A DNA stretch of 16,300 nt from an uncultured Spirochaetaceae bacterium (GTDB lineage Bacteria > Spirochaetota > Spirochaetia > Sphaerochaetales > Sphaerochaetaceae): the NCBI GenBank assembly GCA_947630635.1, contig CANRIJ010000018.1, forward strand, positions 1 through 16,300, in the 5' to 3' direction. The translations under genes were made by a program, and so were the position numbers. The notes beneath the pieces are model-generated. The model was given only the letters and a program-made list of their open reading frames with translations. It had not been told where the DNA came from and made no database searches. Numbering within the stretch: position 1 is the stretch's first letter; each line of letters opens with the position of its first letter. This document shows, one piece after another, positions 12,387-16,300 of this stretch.

Positions 12387-13864
12387 TGGACAAGAGAGTC
12401 GAAATACTTGATAAAGAGGCGAAAGAGGAACTTGAAAGGCTTCCTGAGAGTCTTAGTGCAAAAGAGAGGCTCTCGATTTTGCCTCAGAAGATGGCAGTGC
12501 AGGCTCCTTCTGAGAGAGTAAAGAATATGGAGGAAGTCGAACTTGGGTATGGAGAGAATCAGGCAGTTTTGGAGGCAAAAAGATGCCTAAATTGCAAGAA
12601 TAAACCATGTGTCTCTGGCTGTCCTGTGGGAATCGATATCCCAAATTTCATTTCTAAGATCGCAAATAGAGAGTTCAAAGAGGCTCTTGAGGTAATTGAG
12701 GAATCCTCACTTCTCCCTGCTATCTGCGGAAGAGTCTGTCCCCAGGAGAATCAATGCCAGAAGTTCTGCACAGTCGGAAAGTCTCTTAAGGATCTTGATA
12801 AGGCGGTTCAGATTGGCCGTCTAGAGCGCTTTGCAGCCGATACGGCTGGAGACTCAGTAAGTCTTCCAAAGGTTAAGGAGTCAACAGGCAAGAAGGTTGC
12901 AGTGGTTGGCTCTGGACCAGCTTCAATCTCTTGCTCTGTCGATGTAAGAAAAGAGGGACACGATGTCTACATATATGAGGCACTTCACAAGATGGGCGGA
13001 GTGCTCTCTTACGGAATTCCGGAGTTTAGGCTTCCAAAGAGAATAGTCGATAAGGAGATAGAGAGGCTCAGAAAGCTTGGAATACACACAGAGACCAATG
13101 TGCTTGTTGGAAGAACTCTCTCACTTAAGGGACTCTTAACAGAGGATGGCTTTGATGCAGTCTTTGTTGGAAGTGGAGCAGGACTTCCAAAATTCATGGG
13201 TATCCCCGGCGAAAACCTTCTATCCGTATTCTCTGCAAATGAATATCTAACAAGGTCCAATCTTATGAAGGCCTTTGATGTAGAGAGAGCCAGGACCCCT
13301 GTCTTCAAGTCAAAGAAGGTTGCAGTCTTTGGCGGTGGAAATGTCGCTATGGATAGTGCAAGAACAGCACTCAGGCTTGGCGCTGAGAGAGTCGACATAA
13401 TATACAGAAGGACAATGGATGAGATTCCAGCTCGTAAAGAGGAGGTAAGGCACGCCAAAGAAGAGGGCGTAAATTTTCTTCTTTTGACTCAGCCGGTTGA
13501 GATAATGGGTGATGAAAGGGATTTTGTCAGAGCAGTAGTTGTCAGAGACTGCAAGCTTGGAGAGCCTGATCAGTCTGGCAGAAGAAGCCCAATAGAGATC
13601 GAGGGATCTGAGCATGAGCTTGAGTATGATACCGTCATAGTCGCAATTGGAAATACCTCAAATCCTCTTATAAAGAAGACGACACCCTCTATCGAGACGA
13701 ATAAGAGGGGCAATTTCATAGTTGATGAGAACACCAATGAGACTACTATGGAAGGTGTCTATGCAGGTGGCGATATAGTCTTAGGAGCTGCAACGGTCAT
13801 TCTTGCCATGGGTCAGGGAAGAAAGGCCGCTAAGGCCATCAACGAGAGACTCAATAAGAAGTAA
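12386..13864 (+). CDS. nfnB: NADH-dependent ferredoxin:NADP+ oxidoreductase subunit B (NfnB, GltD-like)
   Basis: The large subunit: it carries the bifurcating FAD and two [4Fe-4S] clusters, and reduces NADP+ using reduced ferredoxin together with NADH from subunit A (or runs in reverse). In its 492 residues, the N-terminal cluster domain has CLNCKNKPCVSGCP (Cys 67, 70, 75, 79) and CGRVCPQENQCQKFC (Cys 114, 118, 124, 128). The FAD Rossmann motif VAVVGSGPAS is at 171-180. The NADPH-binding motif VAVFGGGNVAMD is at 312-323, followed by YRRT (340-343). The second FAD motif VYAGGDIVLGAATVI is at 458-472. It resembles the glutamate synthase small subunit GltD, but the adjacent nfnA and lack of gltB argue for Nfn. 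GAGGAGGG at 12369-12376 lies upstream of the ATG. Role: balancing NADPH supply for biosynthesis in a fermentative anaerobe. Confidence 0.92.
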   Translation: MDKRVEILDKEAKEELERLPESLSAKERLSILPQKMAVQAPSERVKNMEEVELGYGENQAVLEAKRCLNCKNKPCVSGCPVGIDIPNFISKIANREFKEALEVIEESSLLPAICGRVCPQENQCQKFCTVGKSLKDLDKAVQIGRLERFAADTAGDSVSLPKVKESTGKKVAVVGSGPASISCSVDVRKEGHDVYIYEALHKMGGVLSYGIPEFRLPKRIVDKEIERLRKLGIHTETNVLVGRTLSLKGLLTEDGFDAVFVGSGAGLPKFMGIPGENLLSVFSANEYLTRSNLMKAFDVERARTPVFKSKKVAVFGGGNVAMDSARTALRLGAERVDIIYRRTMDEIPARKEEVRHAKEEGVNFLLLTQPVEIMGDERDFVRAVVVRDCKLGEPDQSGRRSPIEIEGSEHELEYDTVIVAIGNTSNPLIKKTTPSIETNKRGNFIVDENTNETTMEGVYAGGDIVLGAATVILAMGQGRKAAKAINERLNKK

Positions 13865-13898
13865 TTCTCATTGCTCTTTGATCAATTTTTAATTTGAT

Positions 13899-13934
13899 TT
13901 GCTATTTGAGCTCTGTTTCAAATAGCAATTTTTT
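13899..13934 (+). terminator. Intrinsic terminator of nfnAB
   Basis: Perfect 11-bp arms TTGCTATTTGA (13899-13909) and TCAAATAGCAA (13918-13928), then TTTTTT. It lies between convergent nfnB and the cyclo-ligase gene; a T-tract is clear only for the plus strand. Confidence 0.9.
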
Positions 13935-13970
13935 ATCATCGATAATAAAGGCTATTTGATTTGGAGTGCT

Positions 13971-14519
13971 CTATTTGAGTATGAATTCGCCGCATACTAT
14001 TCTGTCTAGAATCACATCGTGCTCTTCAGCTGGAATCCTATCGATTTCTGAAACAGAAAATGCAACGCCTATTGTCAAAAGCCTATCTCTGTTATCTCTG
14101 ATGAATCTGTCGTAGTAGCCTTTGCCGCGTCCAAGTCTTCTTTTGGATCTGTCAAAGCCAAGTAGGGGAACAAGTATTGCAGCTCTTTCAAACTCTGCTT
14201 TTTGGTGCTCAGGCTCCATGAAGCCAAGCTCCCCCTTAGAGAAGTGGCGGCTGAAAGAGAAGTACATTCTTTCGTTTTCAACAAATGGTGTTGCGACATT
14301 CTCAAGCCTTAGAATTCTATTTATATCGGGTTCTGTTCTTAGTGGATTGAAAGCGAGGATGACTGGCTGCGATATGATTTCATCCTCTTTTAGGATGATT
14401 GAGCATATTTTCTCTGATTCCTCTCTTTTATTTGGAAAGGCTTTGATTCTGTCAATTAGCTCTTTTCTCAGAAGAGCCTTCTCTTCAGCGATAGAAATAT
14501 GACGGTCAAAATCACGCAT
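13971..14519 (-). CDS. 5-formyltetrahydrofolate cyclo-ligase
   Basis: Converts 5-formyl-THF to 5,10-methenyl-THF with ATP, returning stored or imported folate to the one-carbon pool. It is 182 residues, normal for the family. Visible motifs: substrate/metal region NPLRTEPDIN (58-67), GELGFMEPE (96-104), and the ATP/phosphate loop LGRGKGYYDRFI (129-140), the family signature with K in place of the more common G. The N-terminal helix EEKALLRKELIDRI also fits the family. The ATG at 14519 lies inside the upstream gene, overlapping its last 52 bases in another frame. No later ATG is available before the catalytic region, so the long overlap appears real, unless initiation uses a rare codon. Last gene of the ECF operon. 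Confidence 0.9.
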   Translation of the reverse strand: MRDFDRHISIAEEKALLRKELIDRIKAFPNKREESEKICSIILKEDEIISQPVILAFNPLRTEPDINRILRLENVATPFVENERMYFSFSRHFSKGELGFMEPEHQKAEFERAAILVPLLGFDRSKRRLGRGKGYYDRFIRDNRDRLLTIGVAFSVSEIDRIPAEEHDVILDRIVCGEFILK

Positions 14520-15187
14520 ATAGGTGTGAGGATATCACTTAATGAGAGTCTTCTGCATCTTTTGGGAGTGTCTATTAGATACATCCTCGATCTCATTGCA
14601 TCATCTAGGTCTATGGCAAGGTTTATTGCCCTCTTCATGAAAAGCGAAATCAGAAGACTGATTGCCTTTATGGTGTGGGGAAAGAATCTTCCGCCACGGG
14701 ATCTGAATGCTTTCATGGCATTGGAGAATGATGTGCCGAGTATAGGCATAAGCCTAAGTGCTAGAAGTGTGTAGGAGGAGATTCTCCATGCGGTTTTTCC
14801 TAATACTCTGCTTAATATCAGTCCAATTGAGTTTGATATCTCATAGGGCTCTGCGCTCTCTAGAAACTCAAATGAGAGTGCGATTATTACGAGAAACCTG
14901 AGTGCGAGGAATATAGACTCATCAAGGCTTTTGTCTGATAGGAGAGAGAAGAGGAGAATGATGATGGGAACAATCATCATCGATGGAGTCTTTATAAGCG
15001 ATTTGATTAGGTTGGTTTTAGTCGGCAGCTCTAAAAGAACAACTGAGAGTGCATATATTAAGAGCGTCACTTTGGAGGATATGGATATTCCAATTGATAG
15101 CGCTATAAATGATATGAAAAGCGATAGCGGCTCAATTTTTGATGCCATTGAGTCTTTTTCTCTGTAGGCAAATGCGCTTAGAGCCAT
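14468..15187 (-). CDS. ecfT: ECF transporter transmembrane coupling protein EcfT
   Basis: The scaffold of an energy-coupling-factor vitamin or metal importer: it transmits ATP hydrolysis from EcfA to a substrate-binding S component in the membrane. In its 239 residues, hydrophobic helices fall at about 20-52, 66-84, 91-109, 136-152 and 175-187, plus a C-terminal helix at 218-234. The coupling-helix motifs are FRSRGG (161-166, carrying x-R-G) and MRSRMY (198-203), where the second has Met instead of Gly. The ATG overlaps the end of the ATPase gene by ten bases (15178-15187), and the 3' end overlaps the cyclo-ligase start by 52 bases. There is no S component in the window, so the substrate is unknown; the cyclo-ligase partner hints at folate. 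Confidence 0.85.
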   Translation of the reverse strand: MALSAFAYREKDSMASKIEPLSLFISFIALSIGISISSKVTLLIYALSVVLLELPTKTNLIKSLIKTPSMMIVPIIILLFSLLSDKSLDESIFLALRFLVIIALSFEFLESAEPYEISNSIGLILSRVLGKTAWRISSYTLLALRLMPILGTSFSNAMKAFRSRGGRFFPHTIKAISLLISLFMKRAINLAIDLDDAMRSRMYLIDTPKRCRRLSLSDILTPICVILTVIFLSLKRRLF

Positions 15188-15903
15188 TTGAGATCCTCAA
15201 ATCGTGAATTCTCGGGTATGTAGATGTCGTTTTTTCTGAGCTCATCAAGTGAGTCTTTGGAGGCGCCCTCCCATATTTTTTCTCCATTTTTAAGAATCAG
15301 GGTCCTATCTGTGAGAGATAGGATTCTGTCTGCTTCATGAGAGACGATTATTATTGTTACTTTCTTTTCTTTTAGGCGCTCTATTGCTTTTATCAGAGTC
15401 TTTGAGGAAGGCCAGTCGAGGTTTGCAAAGGGCTCATCCATGAGGAGTATTTTAGGCTCGGTTGCCATTAGCGAGGCTATAGAGAGCTTTCGCTTCTCTC
15501 CTCCAGAGAGCTCATCGGGGTTTCTGTCTTTTATCTTGTAGAGACCGAATTCTTTTAGCGCCTCGTTTGCTCTGGCCTCTATATTGTCCATCTCTAGGTT
15601 TTCTAGGCCAAAGAGAACATCTCTATAGAGTGTAGTGCCTACAATCTGGAGCTCTGTATCCTGAAAGACAATGGAGAATGACCTCATTCTATCTTTTGTC
15701 TTGGTGAGGATCTCCCCATCAAGGCATATATCCCCCTTAGACTTCTCTAGGCCCTTAAGAGCCTTTAAAAGTATGCTCTTTCCAGATCCGTTTCGTCCTG
15801 CAATCAAAAGAGTCTCGCCTTTATCAAGGGTGAATGAGATTTCCCTTAGAATGCTTTTATTTTCAAGCTTGAGGCTGAGATTCTCTACTTTTAGAAAAGG
15901 CAT
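15178..15903 (-). CDS. ecfA: ECF transporter ATPase EcfA (CbiO/BioM type)
   Basis: A 241-residue cytoplasmic ABC ATPase that powers an ECF importer. Motifs in order: Walker A GRNGSGKS (36-43), Q-loop VFQD (Q81), signature LSGGEKRKLS (132-141), Walker B ILLMDEP (152-158, catalytic E157), D-loop NLD, and switch His189 in VSHEAD. Only one ATPase is present, so a homodimer (as in BioM/CbiO-type dedicated systems) or a partner encoded elsewhere is needed. The ATG is preceded, six bases away, by a -10 element and no Shine-Dalgarno, suggesting a leaderless message. It is the first gene of ecfA-ecfT-cyclo-ligase and is divergent from the oxidoreductase at 16025. Confidence 0.92.
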   Translation of the reverse strand: MPFLKVENLSLKLENKSILREISFTLDKGETLLIAGRNGSGKSILLKALKGLEKSKGDICLDGEILTKTKDRMRSFSIVFQDTELQIVGTTLYRDVLFGLENLEMDNIEARANEALKEFGLYKIKDRNPDELSGGEKRKLSIASLMATEPKILLMDEPFANLDWPSSKTLIKAIERLKEKKVTIIIVSHEADRILSLTDRTLILKNGEKIWEGASKDSLDELRKNDIYIPENSRFEDLKWL

Positions 15904-15909
15904 ATGTAT

Positions 15910-15938
15910 ATTCTATTCTTTTTGATTATTGTAAACAA
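15910..15938 (-). promoter_or_regulatory. Promoter of the ecfA operon, predicted leaderless
   Basis: On the minus strand: -35 TTGTTT (15938-15933), 17-base spacer, -10 TAGAAT (15915-15910), then six bases (ATACAT) to the ATG. An inverted repeat ATTGT-AA-ACAAT at 15928-15939 overlaps the -35 and could be an operator; this part is speculative. Confidence 0.65.
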
Positions 15939-16024
15939 TTGAATATAGGCGCATTTACAATTAATAGGCACCCTGATTATTGTTTGTTTTGAGGCCCTAA
16001 TTTAGAATTTCTATAGGAGTTCAA

Positions 16025-16300
16025 ATGGTAAATAGCGATATTGTAAAGAGAGTCATTGAGAGATCGGACTCTTGGGTTGATGAGGGGAAAGAGAATGAGA
16101 AGATGTCGTCCTTTTCGATGACAGATAATCTCTATCCCTATAAGAGGCTTTTCTCGCCAATAACTGTCAATCACACTGTGATTCCCAATAGAATCGTAAT
16201 GGCTCCAATGGGAAACATTGCCATGTGCGATGAGACTGGAAGAATCAATGACAAGATGCTTCAGTATTTCTTTCAGAGGGCAAAGGGCGGAGTTGGCAAT
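16025..16300 (+). CDS. NADH:flavin oxidoreductase / Old Yellow Enzyme family, N-terminal part
   Basis: The first 92 codons of an FMN-dependent oxidoreductase; the gene continues past the right edge. After a charged leader of about 36 residues, YKRLFSPITVNHTVIPNRIVMAPMGN is the typical first strand and FMN-contact region (RIVMAPM), followed by the substrate-side helix KMLQYFFQRAKGGVGN. In family members with this layout the chain often continues into a [4Fe-4S] and a second FAD/NAD domain (2-enoate or 2,4-dienoyl-CoA reductase type), but that cannot be seen here. ATG at 16025 with TAGGAG (16014-16019) upstream. The leader before the barrel is longer than usual. Divergent from the ECF operon across a 121-base gap. 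Confidence 0.85.
   Translation, partial: MVNSDIVKRVIERSDSWVDEGKENEKMSSFSMTDNLYPYKRLFSPITVNHTVIPNRIVMAPMGNIAMCDETGRINDKMLQYFFQRAKGGVGN

Noticed and set aside
13009..13458. 149-codon open frame on the minus strand inside nfnB
   Set aside because: It is antisense to highly conserved nucleotide-binding regions of NfnB and has no start signal; a shadow of the codon pattern.
12386..13864. Glutamate synthase small subunit GltD
   Set aside because: Adjacent nfnA with one-base overlap and absence of gltB favour NfnB.
1..16300. CRISPR array or tandem repeat array
   Set aside because: No regularly spaced direct repeats seen; the repeats found are dispersed heads of paralogous genes.

Overview
The window looks like chromosome from a diderm, low-to-mid GC anaerobe, most likely a spirochaete of the Sphaerochaeta/Treponema kind. 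Reasons: a family of small secreted beta-barrel porin-like proteins with a C-terminal Phe, an NfnAB transhydrogenase, and a tRNA gene without an encoded CCA. The lineage is an inference from protein style; no marker gene settles it.

Bases 1-6287 hold the unusual part: four paralogous outer-membrane barrel genes and a tyrosine recombinase. Barrel genes A (113-1222, minus) and B (2822-3922, plus) point away from the recombinase (1440-2609, plus) that lies between them. Neither has a usable start codon. Each is open only from a stretch coding QQ-VLAFALVGLL, preceded by a stop (A) or by a start-less frame (B). The same 36 bp occurs at the head of A and of B in inverted orientation, bracketing the recombinase. 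A 31-bp core of it recurs at the head of a third barrel gene C (3994-5115, minus), where it is preceded by codons giving M-K-K. This is the layout expected of a recombinase-driven antigen or porin switching system: silent cassettes lacking a 5' end, a crossover site inside the signal-peptide codons, and a separate expression head. A fourth barrel gene D (5151-6287, minus) has an unrelated signal peptide, no site, and lies 35 bp upstream of C.

Bases 6389-9989 are housekeeping: an AlkD-like protein (minus), an initiator tRNA with its own promoter and terminator (plus), and the potassium-uptake operon trkA-trkH (minus, 4-base overlap). Bases 10013-11426 carry a small unknown ORF, an unknown four-helix membrane protein, and an hsp20 gene with a good candidate sigma-54 promoter. 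Bases 11526-13864 are nfnA-nfnB, the electron-bifurcating NADH/ferredoxin/NADP oxidoreductase, in an operon with a strong terminator at 11460-11491 before it and another after it.

Bases 13971-15903 (minus) form an overlapping operon: an ECF-transporter ATPase, its transmembrane coupling protein, and 5-formyltetrahydrofolate cyclo-ligase, with no substrate-binding S component in view. At 16025 the first 92 codons of an Old-Yellow-Enzyme family oxidoreductase run off the right edge. No gap between genes exceeds about 300 bases.
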